Source: Bowmanella denitrificans (GTDB lineage: Bacteria > Pseudomonadota > Gammaproteobacteria > Enterobacterales > Alteromonadaceae). Taken from it: a stretch of DNA of 35,500 bases. Below, in pieces: positions 17,720-25,722 of the stretch. A program made the position numbers and the translations under genes. Under the pieces are notes generated by a model that was not told the origin of the DNA, made no database searches, and saw only the letters and a program-made list of their open reading frames with translations. Location: NCBI RefSeq assembly GCF_002887595.1, contig NZ_PEBU01000020.1, positions 1 through 35,500 on the forward strand, read 5' to 3'. Numbering within the stretch: the stretch's first letter is position 1; each line of letters begins with the position of its first letter.

Positions 17720-17797
17720 ATGCTACCTACCTGTTGCAAGATGCTGCCTGTCAGCACTCACTTATTTACCCATCACCGGGAGAGGATGTATGGCTAA
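17720..17797 (+). CDS. possible 25-residue leader peptide overlapping norB
   Basis: ATG 17720 follows GGAG by eight bases and opens 25 codons (start MLPTCCKMLPVSTHLFTHH) that stop at 17795-17797, five bases inside norB. It lies downstream of the predicted sigma-54 start. The overlap would couple norB translation to it. The peptide has adjacent cysteines and several histidines. No family is recognised. Confidence 0.4.
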   Translation: MLPTCCKMLPVSTHLFTHHRERMYG

Positions 17798-20063
17798 TTA
17801 TCGTCGACTCTGGTTTGTGCTTATCGCCATACTGGCGGTTACCTTTGCCATGCTGGGCTATTTCGGTCGCGAAGTATATCGCCAGGCCCCGCCTATTCCT
17901 CAGCAAGTGGTCACCCCTTCGGGACAGGTGCTGATGACCGAATCGCAAATCCTGGATGGTCAGACAGCCTGGCAATCCATCGGTGGTATGCAGCTTGGCT
18001 CAATCTGGGGCCATGGCGCTTATCAGGCCCCCGACTGGACTGCCGACTGGTTACACCGGGAACTGATGGCCTGGCTGCAACTGGCGGCAGAAGACACCTA
18101 CGGACAAGCCTATAGCAGGCTAGATGCCGAACAGCAGAATCTGCTGAAATTTCGCCTTAAACAGGAGTATCGACAAAACACGCTGCAGCCAGGCGATATT
18201 GTGCTGGTCAGTGCCCGTCGGGCGGCCGCCATGGCGGACGTGGCCGGATACTATGACAAGCTATTCAGTGACCACCCTGAATTGCAAAGTAGCCGTGAAA
18301 GTTTCGCCATGAAAGAAAATACCCTGCCAGATGCAGGTAAACGTGCCAGCATGGCACATTTCTTTTTCTGGACAGCCTGGGCCGCCGCCACCGAAAGGCC
18401 TGACTCTGCTGCAACCTATACCAACAACTGGCCCCATGAACCCCTGATAGATAATCAACCCACAGGCGAAAACATCCTGTGGTCGGTTATCTCTGTGGTC
18501 CTGCTGATTGCCGGCATCGGCGGCCTGGTATGGGCCTGGGCATTTCTGCGTAAAGAGGATGCCGAACCACAGGCACCACAGCGAGACCCACTGAGTCTGG
18601 TCAAGCTGACAGCCTCGCAACAGGCGCTGGGCAAATATGTGTTTTTGGTGGTGGCGCTCTTTACCTTTCAGGTTTTTCTGGGTGGCTTTACCGCCCATTA
18701 CACGGTGGAAGGCCAGCAATTCTATGGCCTGGATGTATCACAGTACTTTCCCTATTCCCTGGTCAGAACCTGGCATATTCAATCCGCGCTATTCTGGATA
18801 GCCACCGGCTTTCTGACTGCAGGGTTGTTCCTGGCCCCGATCATCAATGGCGGGCGCGATCCCAAATTCCAGAAACTTGGGGTCGATATATTGTTCTGGG
18901 CCTTGGTGATCGTGGTGATTGGCTCCTTTACCGGTAATTACCTGGCCATTGCGCAAATCATGCCAGCCGAATGGAGCTTCTGGCTGGGCCATCAGGGTTA
19001 CGAATTTGTTGATCTTGGCCGCTTATGGCAAATAGGTAAGTTTGCTGGCATTGTGTTTTGGCTGGGCCTGATGCTACGCGGTATCGTCCCAGCCCTGCGC
19101 CAGCCAGGTGACCGCAATCTGCTGGCACTGCTAACCGCCTCAGTGGTCGCCATAGGCCTGTTCTATGGTGCAGGGTTCTTCTATGGCGAGCGCACACATT
19201 TGTCCATTATGGAGTACTGGCGCTGGTGGATAGTCCATCTTTGGGTGGAAGGCTTTTTTGAAGTGTTTGCCACCACCGCCCTGGCCTTTATCTTCTGCAG
19301 TATGGGCCTGGTGTCCCGCACCATGGCCACAACGGCCAGTCTGGCCTCGGCATCGCTGTTTATGCTCGGTGGCGTACCTGGCACCTTTCACCATATGTAT
19401 TTTTCCGGCACCACCACCCCGGTAATGGCGGTAGGTGCCACATTCAGTGCGCTGGAAGTGGTGCCACTGGTGGTACTGGGCTACGAAGCATTTGAGAACT
19501 GGCGCTTACAACAACGTGCGCCCTGGATGCAGCAGATCAAATGGCCACTGATGTGTTTTGTGGCGGTGTCTTTCTGGAACATGCTGGGGGCCGGGGTATT
19601 TGGCTTTATGATCAATCCCCCGGTTGCGCTCTATTACATACAAGGTCTGAACACCACGGCCACTCATGCCCATGCTGCATTGTTTGGGGTGTACGGCTTC
19701 CTGGCCCTGGGCTTTGCCCTGCTGGTGCTGCGTTATATCCGGCCAGGTTTAGTCTTTAGCGAGAGACTGATGAAAGTCGGCTTCTGGTGGTTAAACGGCG
19801 GTCTGGTATTGATGCTCTTCACCAGTTTGCTACCCATTGGCGTACTGCAATTTTATGCCAGTGTGTCACAGGGATTCTGGTATGCCCGCAGTGAAGCCTT
19901 TATGCAGACTCCGTTGCTGGAAACACTGCGCTGGATCAGAACCTTAGGCGATGTGATTTTTATCATCGGCGCCCTCGCCTTGTCCTGGCAGGTGGTTAAA
20001 GGCTTATTGGCATGGGGGCACAATTCGGCCCTAACGCAACCCACCACCGCGGAACAAGATTAA
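17790..20063 (+). CDS. norB: quinol-dependent nitric oxide reductase (qNOR)
   Basis: This single-subunit enzyme reduces NO to N2O with quinol as electron donor. The 757 residues include the fused N-terminal extension that replaces NorC (GGMQLGSIWGHGAYQAPDW) and about fourteen membrane helices. Heme and FeB ligands are visible: His329 in RTWHIQS, His483 and Glu487 in VHLWVEGFFEV, His534-His535 in GTFHHMY, and histidines 626 and 628 in ATHAHAALFG. GGGAG precedes the ATG. It heads norB, a small membrane protein and a chemoreceptor, all behind a NorR/sigma-54 promoter. Confidence 0.97.
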   Translation: MANYRRLWFVLIAILAVTFAMLGYFGREVYRQAPPIPQQVVTPSGQVLMTESQILDGQTAWQSIGGMQLGSIWGHGAYQAPDWTADWLHRELMAWLQLAAEDTYGQAYSRLDAEQQNLLKFRLKQEYRQNTLQPGDIVLVSARRAAAMADVAGYYDKLFSDHPELQSSRESFAMKENTLPDAGKRASMAHFFFWTAWAAATERPDSAATYTNNWPHEPLIDNQPTGENILWSVISVVLLIAGIGGLVWAWAFLRKEDAEPQAPQRDPLSLVKLTASQQALGKYVFLVVALFTFQVFLGGFTAHYTVEGQQFYGLDVSQYFPYSLVRTWHIQSALFWIATGFLTAGLFLAPIINGGRDPKFQKLGVDILFWALVIVVIGSFTGNYLAIAQIMPAEWSFWLGHQGYEFVDLGRLWQIGKFAGIVFWLGLMLRGIVPALRQPGDRNLLALLTASVVAIGLFYGAGFFYGERTHLSIMEYWRWWIVHLWVEGFFEVFATTALAFIFCSMGLVSRTMATTASLASASLFMLGGVPGTFHHMYFSGTTTPVMAVGATFSALEVVPLVVLGYEAFENWRLQQRAPWMQQIKWPLMCFVAVSFWNMLGAGVFGFMINPPVALYYIQGLNTTATHAHAALFGVYGFLALGFALLVLRYIRPGLVFSERLMKVGFWWLNGGLVLMLFTSLLPIGVLQFYASVSQGFWYARSEAFMQTPLLETLRWIRTLGDVIFIIGALALSWQVVKGLLAWGHNSALTQPTTAEQD

Positions 20064-20120
20064 CCCCTTGGGGCAGGCGCACATCCTGCCCTACTGCCCA
20101 AACTGTTTATGGAGGTATAC

Positions 20121-20339
20121 ATGAAATTTCCACAACTGACCCGAATGGCCGAAGGCCTGCTGGTTTTATCTGTGAGCATTATGTTGCTGACAATCTGGGT
20201 AGGTTACCTGGCCGCCGATCACTTCAGCATCACTGTGCAGGTGAGTGCCCATATCAGCCTGATTTTTGCAGCCACCCTGCTAAAAATCGCCTATGTGCTC
20301 AGATGTATTGGACGCCATGCACAAAAACTGGAGGTTTAA
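20121..20339 (+). CDS. two-helix membrane protein downstream of norB
   Basis: The 72-residue protein has two hydrophobic stretches (GLLVLSVSIMLLTIWVGYL and HISLIFAATLLKIAYVL) with short charged ends, so it should be a small inner-membrane protein. ATG 20121 has a perfect GGAGG five bases upstream; the in-frame ATG at 20109 overlaps that site and is unlikely. It lies 57 bp after norB, and the next gene starts directly at its stop. A role as qNOR accessory is inference from position. Confidence 0.8.
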   Translation: MKFPQLTRMAEGLLVLSVSIMLLTIWVGYLAADHFSITVQVSAHISLIFAATLLKIAYVLRCIGRHAQKLEV

Positions 20340-21476
20340 ATGCTGCTTCACTCCCTACAACAATATTTCGGCCAGCACTACAAACAGCAATGGTTGCAAG
20401 CATCAGAAACACTGCGCACAGAACAACAGGCCAAGTGCGATATGCAACAGCAGCTATATCTGTGCCAACAGGAAAACCAGCGTCTCAAACAAAAGGACAG
20501 CTTACGCCATGAACAGCAGGCCATATTAACCGGCTTTGCTGATTCGCTGGATGGCTACCGGCAAAGCTTTCAGCTACTGCAGACATTCCTGGCCGACGAA
20601 AGAGACAATATGGAATCTCTAAACAAACGCTCTGTGCATGTTCAGCATGCACTCAGTCAGGTGCTGGGCAATCTTGGCGACATTCTCGGCCGAACCCGGC
20701 AAATGGCAGCAGATATCGTCGACTTGAAACAACACACCGGGCAAATTCAGGCAATTAGCGAGCAAGTCAACGACGTGGCTCGAACCACCAATCTGCTGTC
20801 TCTCAATGCCAACATTGAAGCAGCTCGTGCTCAGGAGCACGGGCGGGGTTTTAGCGTAGTGGCCAACGAAGTGAGGACACTGGCACAAAAAACCGGGCAG
20901 CTTACCGGCCATATAGGTGACAAGGCAGAGGAAATAGAGCGCAAAGTGGAGCAAACCCACAAACAAAGCCAACAGGATATCGCTCTGACCCAACATCAGC
21001 TTGGGCACGTGGAGCGGCATATCGGAAATATCAGTGAGCAACTGCAGGATATGCGGCATATTCAGGCCAGCCTGGTTAAAAGTGCCTTATTGGCAGAGAT
21101 TGAGCTGGGCAACATAGAGGAATTGCAGTTGGTCGTCACCGTACAACGTATGGTGCTAGGCCTGTTGCCTATTGACCTGACGCAGGCTATTGGCAAAGAA
21201 GAGTGCGGCATTGGTCGCTGGTATTACAACCCCATGTTTCGCACCCACTTCGAATCCATTCGGCAATTCCGGCAACTGGAGCAACCGCATGAACAGGTAC
21301 ATGAATTTGCCCGCCTGGCTTTGCAGGCAGCAAACGAGAAACAATTCAAAACCGCAAAGACTTGTTTGCTCAGTATGAACCAAGCGGCTGCGGAAGTGGC
21401 CAGTCTGATTAAATGCCTGACTGAAGCGCTGATTCACGGACAGAGCAATCAGATCCTATCGACCCGGGTGGCCTGA
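20340..21476 (+). CDS. soluble methyl-accepting chemoreceptor with degenerate CZB domain
   Basis: The 378-residue protein has no membrane segment. A short N-terminal coiled coil leads to the chemoreceptor signalling hairpin ([20 protein letters not shown], then [20 protein letters not shown]) that contacts CheA/CheW. The C-terminal third resembles a zinc-binding CZB domain: ECGIGRWYY supplies the Cys motif and [11 protein letters not shown] two His ligands. The first His expected in the opening helix seems absent ([10 protein letters not shown]). Its ATG directly follows the stop of the previous gene, so it should be co-induced with norB by NO. The stimulus is unknown. Confidence 0.88.
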   Translation: MLLHSLQQYFGQHYKQQWLQASETLRTEQQAKCDMQQQLYLCQQENQRLKQKDSLRHEQQAILTGFADSLDGYRQSFQLLQTFLADERDNMESLNKRSVHVQHALSQVLGNLGDILGRTRQMAADIVDLKQHTGQIQAISEQVNDVARTTNLLSLNANIEAARAQEHGRGFSVVANEVRTLAQKTGQLTGHIGDKAEEIERKVEQTHKQSQQDIALTQHQLGHVERHIGNISEQLQDMRHIQASLVKSALLAEIELGNIEELQLVVTVQRMVLGLLPIDLTQAIGKEECGIGRWYYNPMFRTHFESIRQFRQLEQPHEQVHEFARLALQAANEKQFKTAKTCLLSMNQAAAEVASLIKCLTEALIHGQSNQILSTRVA

Positions 21477-21564
21477 CAAGCCGCCCCGCATCTATCCGAC
21501 ATGCATACCTGCCCCAGACTAACACAAAAAAAGTGACCACAGATAAGATACAAAGATAGAAAAA

Positions 21565-21600
21565 ATCGGGTGGGCAATCAGACCACTACGCCCACCCGAT
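21565..21600 (-). terminator. Rho-independent terminator of ytfE
   Basis: ATCGGGTGGGC and GCCCACCCGAT form an 11-bp perfect stem with a 14-base loop. Read on the minus strand it is followed by a run of T, directly after the ytfE stop. Confidence 0.88.
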
Positions 21601-21616
21601 GGCTGGAAAGCCGTGC

Positions 21617-22300
21617 TTAGTGACAACTACCGCAACAACTGCCTTCGCCGCTTTGGCGCTCAACAAACAGGACATTGTTTTCCAGGTGAATATGGTCCAT
21701 TAAGTCTTCTTTTAATTCCTTCAGGCCCAGATAGAGGGCAGTCCAGGTATTACAGGCGCCAAGCGGGAGTTCCAGATCATGGGCCAGTGTCAACATCTGC
21801 TCCAGTGCCTCACCATGATCCAGGTGCTCTTCCTGCATGACATTGATGGGACCAGACGGATGAAAGCCATTTGACAGCATAGGAAATAGAATCTGCTCTT
21901 CTTTGAGCATATGGTTTTCCAATTCCAGATGCATGTTTTCCAGATGTTCTGCCAGCCCCTGCGGGCAATCGGCTGAATCGCCATGCACCTGTTCTACGCG
22001 TCTGGCCAGGCGGATCAACTCGGGTAGTTGTTGTCTGTGTTTGGCATGAAATCGCTCCAGAATATGTGCGATCAGTTCCTGGTTACTGGCAGAAGTCCAA
22101 TCCTTTTCGGTCTCACCTTTCTCTGCCAGTTGCTTAAGCTCTGTCAGAATAGGCTCGGCTTGCAGGCCCTTCTTGTGCAGTGCTTCGGCCAGGGTACGAT
22201 GACCACCGCAGCAAAAATCCAACTTATAGTGATGGAAAACCCGCGTGGCACCGGCAATTTGAATGGCCAGATTACCCAGGGATTGATACAACATTTCCAT
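21617..22300 (-). CDS. ytfE: di-iron RIC protein, repair of NO-damaged Fe-S clusters
   Basis: YtfE/RIC (also DnrN, NorA or ScdA) is a di-iron protein that helps restore nitrosylated iron-sulfur clusters. The 227 residues have the N-terminal ScdA-type motif (ATRVFHHYKLDFCCGGHRTL) and a hemerythrin-like four-helix bundle with HAKHRQQLPEL, ENHMLKEEQILFPML, EEHLDHGEAL and DHIHLENNVLF. It ends SCCGSCH, an extra Cys tail. AGGAG lies six bases before the ATG. Its promoter has three NorR boxes and a sigma-54 element, so here NorR rather than NsrR seems to control it, as with norA of Ralstonia eutropha. Confidence 0.95.
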   Translation of the reverse strand: MEMLYQSLGNLAIQIAGATRVFHHYKLDFCCGGHRTLAEALHKKGLQAEPILTELKQLAEKGETEKDWTSASNQELIAHILERFHAKHRQQLPELIRLARRVEQVHGDSADCPQGLAEHLENMHLELENHMLKEEQILFPMLSNGFHPSGPINVMQEEHLDHGEALEQMLTLAHDLELPLGACNTWTALYLGLKELKEDLMDHIHLENNVLFVERQSGEGSCCGSCH

Positions 22301-22344
22301 AGTGTCTCCTGTTAACTCTCTACTGGTTTATCTTAGCCAGACTC

Positions 22345-22360
22345 TGCAAACAGCAGACCA
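22345..22360 (-). promoter_or_regulatory. sigma-54 promoter of ytfE
   Basis: On the minus strand TGGTCTGCTGTTTGCA has GG and GC separated by ten bases, as -24/-12 promoters need. The -24 part is weaker than that of norB. The start would be near 22334. Confidence 0.65.
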
Positions 22361-22399
22361 TGTTTATCCTATTGTTTTATATGAGCTTAATTCAAATAG

Positions 22400-22456
22400 G
22401 GTAAAATGAACCATCAACCTGACAGGGTTTAAAATACCCTAATGGTAATTTAAACC
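22400..22456. promoter_or_regulatory. three NorR boxes upstream of ytfE
   Basis: GGT-N7-ACC occurs at 22400-22412, 22426-22438 and 22444-22456. They lie 65-120 bp upstream of the predicted sigma-54 start and mirror the set in front of norB. The last one is 3 bp from the stop of the MobA-like gene. Confidence 0.85.
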
Positions 22457-22458
22457 CT

Positions 22459-22953
22459 CTAACTAAGGGTACGCAGCAGACAGCTAGGATCAGGCGCGAC
22501 CAATTGCCGGGGCTGTAAAATAGTTAGGCAATCGGTATTCACCGGCTCACCACAGGTTAAGCGGTGCTCCAGGCATTCACGTAGGGCCTGGCTATTGTGC
22601 AGATACAGCGGCAGACCGTGATGACGATAGTGGCAACTGCGCTCGGCAATGCGTCCGGACACCAGCAACCAGCGCAGCAGTTCGGTGGATAAGCCGGGCA
22701 TATCCGGTGCAACACAGAGCAAATGACACTCAGGGCGGTAAAACAGCCCGGCGTGCAGCGCAGACAATATGCCATGATGCGGATAAATATCAGGTATATA
22801 GCCTGGGCTGAAGCAATTACCGCTAATTGCCACGCTGGTAATCCCACATTCACTTAACAGGGTGTTAAGTCGTGTCACGCCACGTTCAAAATCAGCGGAT
22901 TGTAACCAGGCATCACTGCATTGATAGGTGATAACTAAGCCTAGCGTTTCCAT
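22459..22953 (-). CDS. degenerate MobA-like nucleotidyltransferase
   Basis: The 164-residue protein resembles the middle and end of MobA: VAPDMPGLSTELLRWLL matches the metal-binding block of the true MobA (VPVDMPFL), and YRHHGLPLYL matches its C-terminal part. The N-terminal GTP-binding signature LAGGxSxRMGxDK is missing, replaced by METLGLVITYQCSDAW. It should not bind GTP in the usual way and may be regulatory, a partner of true MobA, or decaying. It diverges from moeB. Confidence 0.7.
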   Translation of the reverse strand: METLGLVITYQCSDAWLQSADFERGVTRLNTLLSECGITSVAISGNCFSPGYIPDIYPHHGILSALHAGLFYRPECHLLCVAPDMPGLSTELLRWLLVSGRIAERSCHYRHHGLPLYLHNSQALRECLEHRLTCGEPVNTDCLTILQPRQLVAPDPSCLLRTLS

Positions 22954-22977
22954 CTGTCACTCCCAACTACTGCTAAG

Positions 22978-23048
22978 TGGTCAGTTGACCAGCAAGAACA
23001 AACTTTCGCCATACACCCTATGGGGTAGCCACAACGCCCAAATAGGTA
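22978..23048. promoter_or_regulatory. divergent control region with NarL-like sites, before moeB
   Basis: ATAGGTA at 23042-23048 is a perfect NarL heptamer. TACACCCTATGGGGTA at 23012-23027 is a 7-2-7 arrangement with three mismatches. TGGTCA-GT-TGACCA (22978-22991) is a further inverted repeat of unknown use. Nitrate control of moeB and the MobA-like gene is plausible. Confidence 0.5.
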
Positions 23049-23102
23049 TTGCCCCTGGACACGTCAGGCGTTAAAAAGAACAAAACTCCGCAGGAAGCCG
23101 TG

Positions 23103-23867
23103 ATGTCCGATACGCTCAACCATCAACAAGCCCTTCGTTATAACAGGCAGGTATTGCTGCCGGGTTTCGACCTTGAAGGCCAGGAAAAACTACTGTGCGC
23201 CAACGTTCTGATCATGGGTGTGGGCGGCCTGGGTAACCCTGCCGCGCAATATCTGGCCGCATCCGGCGTTGGTCATCTGACATTATGTGACGATGACAAA
23301 GTGGAACTCAGCAACCTGCACCGGCAGATCCTGTTTGCCGAAGGCGATATTGGCCAGCAGAAGGTCCAGGCGGCATCCGCCAGATTGCATGCCATCAACA
23401 GCGAATGCCGAATAACGCCATTGGCTACCCGCCCTGATGAAAAGCAGCTTTCTGAGCTTATCAGCCAGCATCAGGTCATACTGGATTGCACTGATAACCT
23501 AACCAGCCGTAATCTGATTAACCGCCTTTGCGTACAACTGCAAAAGCCGCTGGTGTCAGGTGCTGCCATCCGCATGGAAGGCCAACTGTTCTGTTATCAG
23601 CCCCACCTAGACTGCCCCTGTTATCAATGCCTTTCCAGCCTGTTTGGCGAACAAAATCTCAGTTGTGTTGAATCCGGCATTCTTTCGCCGGTGGTCGGCG
23701 TTATCGGCGTAATGCAAGCCCTGATGGCAGTGAAACTACTGGCCGGACTACCGGTGCAAACAGCGCAACTGCAACAGTTCGATGCCCGCACAGGCCAGTG
23801 GCATACCTTTAAGCTGTCTCGCCACCCGGACTGCCCGGTCTGTGTCAGGTCGTCACAGCGGTTTTAA
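23103..23867 (+). CDS. moeB: molybdopterin-synthase adenylyltransferase
   Basis: MoeB activates the MoaD C-terminus by adenylation, the step before sulfur loading. The 254 residues have the nucleotide-binding loop GVGGLGNPAAQYLA, the DDDKVELSNLHRQ block, zinc cysteines in CPCYQC and CPVC, and the conserved Cys in LSCVESGILSPVVG. ATG 23103 has AGGAAG upstream; the earlier start at 23049 would lie beside the NarL heptamer and is unlikely. Confidence 0.94.
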   Translation: MSDTLNHQQALRYNRQVLLPGFDLEGQEKLLCANVLIMGVGGLGNPAAQYLAASGVGHLTLCDDDKVELSNLHRQILFAEGDIGQQKVQAASARLHAINSECRITPLATRPDEKQLSELISQHQVILDCTDNLTSRNLINRLCVQLQKPLVSGAAIRMEGQLFCYQPHLDCPCYQCLSSLFGEQNLSCVESGILSPVVGVIGVMQALMAVKLLAGLPVQTAQLQQFDARTGQWHTFKLSRHPDCPVCVRSSQRF

Positions 23868-24121
23868 CCCAGGAACCTGAATAAGCCCTTAAAACCTACG
23901 CAAATCAATCACAAAGGATGCAAATAATATAGAGTATCCGCGGCGGGTAATATTGATCTACCGCAAGCATCGCGGCTTGGCGTAATTTAATCCGGACGTT
24001 AATTTAGCGATGGTTGGCAGGCTTACGTGGTCGAAGCAATATTGGTTTTTTAACTGCCGGTGAAAGCCGTATAGAGCTTGCAAAACAAGCTCCATAGCAA
24101 GGCAGCCCGACGCCCATTTAG
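23868..24121. other. boundary region with attC-like hairpin
   Basis: This is the change from island to cassette-type DNA. At 24054-24105 CTGCC and GGCAG enclose TAT-a-GAGCTTG (24070-24080), loop CAAAA and CAAGCTC-c-ATA (24086-24096). It follows TTTAAC and precedes ATTTAGCTA at the stop of the next gene. This fits a decayed attC but has no intact GTT core. No gene is seen. Confidence 0.4.
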
Positions 24122-24478
24122 CTACATGTCGCGGCCATTAACATGCTGGCTGTTCAGCGCCCTTGGCTCCACTCCGGCTAAGCAATTGACGTTGATAGCA
24201 ACAGTTTGTGAACCATCCGGCATATTGCCGTAAGCAAAGCTTTCCACTCCGCAGGTTTTACAAAACAGATGACGAATTGCCTTATTATTGAAAAGATACT
24301 CACTGAGCTGCTGCTCCCCGGACTTTAAGGTAAATTGGTCCTTTGAGGTAAATGCCAGCACAAAGCCCATCCGTTGGCAGCGGGAACAGTTACAAGTAAT
24401 GGTATTGCCCAGATCGACATCCACTTCGTAGCTTACTGCGCCGCATTGGCAGCTACCTTCATAATGCGCAAGTTTCAT
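24122..24478 (-). CDS. GFA family (glutathione-dependent formaldehyde-activating-like) protein
   Basis: The 118-residue protein has the GFA zinc pattern: SCQCGAVSYEV, then CNCSRCQRMG, and HLFCKTCGVESF. Most family members are not known to use formaldehyde, so no substrate can be given. AAGGAG lies upstream of the ATG. GFA genes are common in integron cassettes, and this one is at the distal edge of the array. Confidence 0.9.
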   Translation of the reverse strand: MKLAHYEGSCQCGAVSYEVDVDLGNTITCNCSRCQRMGFVLAFTSKDQFTLKSGEQQLSEYLFNNKAIRHLFCKTCGVESFAYGNMPDGSQTVAINVNCLAGVEPRALNSQHVNGRDM

Positions 24479-24549
24479 TGTCTTTTCTCCTTAATATAAT
24501 CAGTCTGCTTTTGCAGCCACGGCCCTGAATGGTGAGGCCGTAACATGAA

Positions 24550-24954
24550 TTATCTGGCAATAGAAAACCTATAGGCCTCCTCAATCAGAGGTTGTAAGAC
24601 TCCAAGCTCATCTAGACTGGCAATTTTGGCCACATGCGTAACTTGTTTGCCATCATCAACCACTTTGATAAATATGGGGTTTTCTACCTTACGACCAATA
24701 TGAACGGCAACGCGCACCATATCTTTCATAATTGACAGATCAACAAAAATTCGGCGGCTTCTGAACAGCACATATCTGTCTCTTGCCACTATCTCCACTT
24801 TGCCCAGACCACTGACCAATGCCTCTATGGCACGGTATACTTCAACAACAGACTGTGGCCGGTCGCGTATTACGTCATCCCGGTTGCCGGTGCCGCAGAC
24901 ATGTCGTTGGTTGATACGGGTAAATTCCCTGTCACAGTTGGGGCACTGCCACAT
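24550..24954 (-). CDS. DUF5655-type protein with N-terminal zinc finger
   Basis: The 134 residues open with a zinc ribbon (MWQCPNCDREFTRINQRHVC), followed by a domain I recognise as DUF5655 from VVEVYRAIEALVSGLGKVEI and SRRIFVDLSI. Function is unknown. It precedes the GFA gene on the same strand, separated by 71 bp that contain an ACGGCC/GGCCGT hairpin. Confidence 0.8.
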   Translation of the reverse strand: MWQCPNCDREFTRINQRHVCGTGNRDDVIRDRPQSVVEVYRAIEALVSGLGKVEIVARDRYVLFRSRRIFVDLSIMKDMVRVAVHIGRKVENPIFIKVVDDGKQVTHVAKIASLDELGVLQPLIEEAYRFSIAR

Positions 24955-25201
24955 TGTTTAAATTCCTTTGTTTCGCTGTGGTTTAGGCGTTGATTTTCAG
25001 TATCCATAGTGAAAGCTGACGTAGCAAGCTGCAGAGGAGTTTTTGTTAGCGCGCTTTAGCAAAACAGTGGTCTTTAGCCTCAATTAGCATATTGGCTATG
25101 TGCGTGGCATACGGCTTGTTGGCTCCCAGTCCCATCGACGAAGATTCCACATTATTTAGATATGATGCTATTTCATGGTTTTTGGCATCACACACCAAAA
25201 T
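24955..25201. other. gene-free spacer, possible eroded cassette junction
   Basis: The 247 bases hold TTTGTTAGCGCGC (about 25045) and GGCTTGTTGGCTCC (about 25112), which look like attC core ends, but no matching left core (AAC) can be assigned. No open frame with a ribosome site is seen. Confidence 0.4.
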
Positions 25202-25597
25202 TTACTTTATAAAATACCCAACAGGAAGCCATTGCCCACTACTTTTGCTAAGTGTCAATGTTTCCGTTGCTGATTCTTTATTTTGAAATTCAGTTTGAAA
25301 TTGAATCACCAGATACAAACCATCTGGGGCACCGGGAAGTGATGAATATTCCTCTATGCCAATCTCAGCGCGTGATTTAACCGCACCTAATGGAGCACGA
25401 ACACCTGTAAGCGCGGCATCCCACTTACTTTGGGATAATTGTAGTTTAAAGAAAGGATCTGACTTTTCCCAACTTTCGACATATTCACCAGAGTCTACAA
25501 TCTTAAGCCATTCTTTTGCCACAATTGACGCCGTAGAATCATCGGCCAAAACAAAAGAAGAAATACACAAAGACAAAAATAAAATCAGTTTTTTCAC
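25202..25597 (-). CDS. secreted DUF4019-type protein
   Basis: The 131-residue protein has a signal peptide (MKKLILFLSLCISSFVLA) and the DUF4019 pattern: AKEWLKIVDSGEYVESWEK near the start and LYLVIQFQTEFQNKESATET later, ending GQWLPVGYFIK. It should be periplasmic. Function is unknown. Confidence 0.82.
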   Translation of the reverse strand: MKKLILFLSLCISSFVLADDSTASIVAKEWLKIVDSGEYVESWEKSDPFFKLQLSQSKWDAALTGVRAPLGAVKSRAEIGIEEYSSLPGAPDGLYLVIQFQTEFQNKESATETLTLSKSSGQWLPVGYFIK

Positions 25598-25722
25598 AAT
25601 AATTCCTTTTACTCTAAAGTTGACAGAAATTGCCTTACCACAAGTACCACCAAGGCAAAGTTTTGGGCGGCTGGAACCGACCCAACCGTGTTAGCTTTAC
25701 CAATAGCGTCGTTATAAACTTA

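Noticed and set aside
17734-17934. 66-codon frame overlapping the start of norB
   Set aside because: It is an out-of-frame shadow of norB; the shorter frame at 17720 with a ribosome site is the better candidate.
25598-25722. attC between the genes at 25202 and 25723
   Set aside because: GTTATAA (25711) and GTGTTAGC (about 25689) look like right cores, and TTGCCTT/AAGGCAA pair, but no left RYYYAAC core exists.
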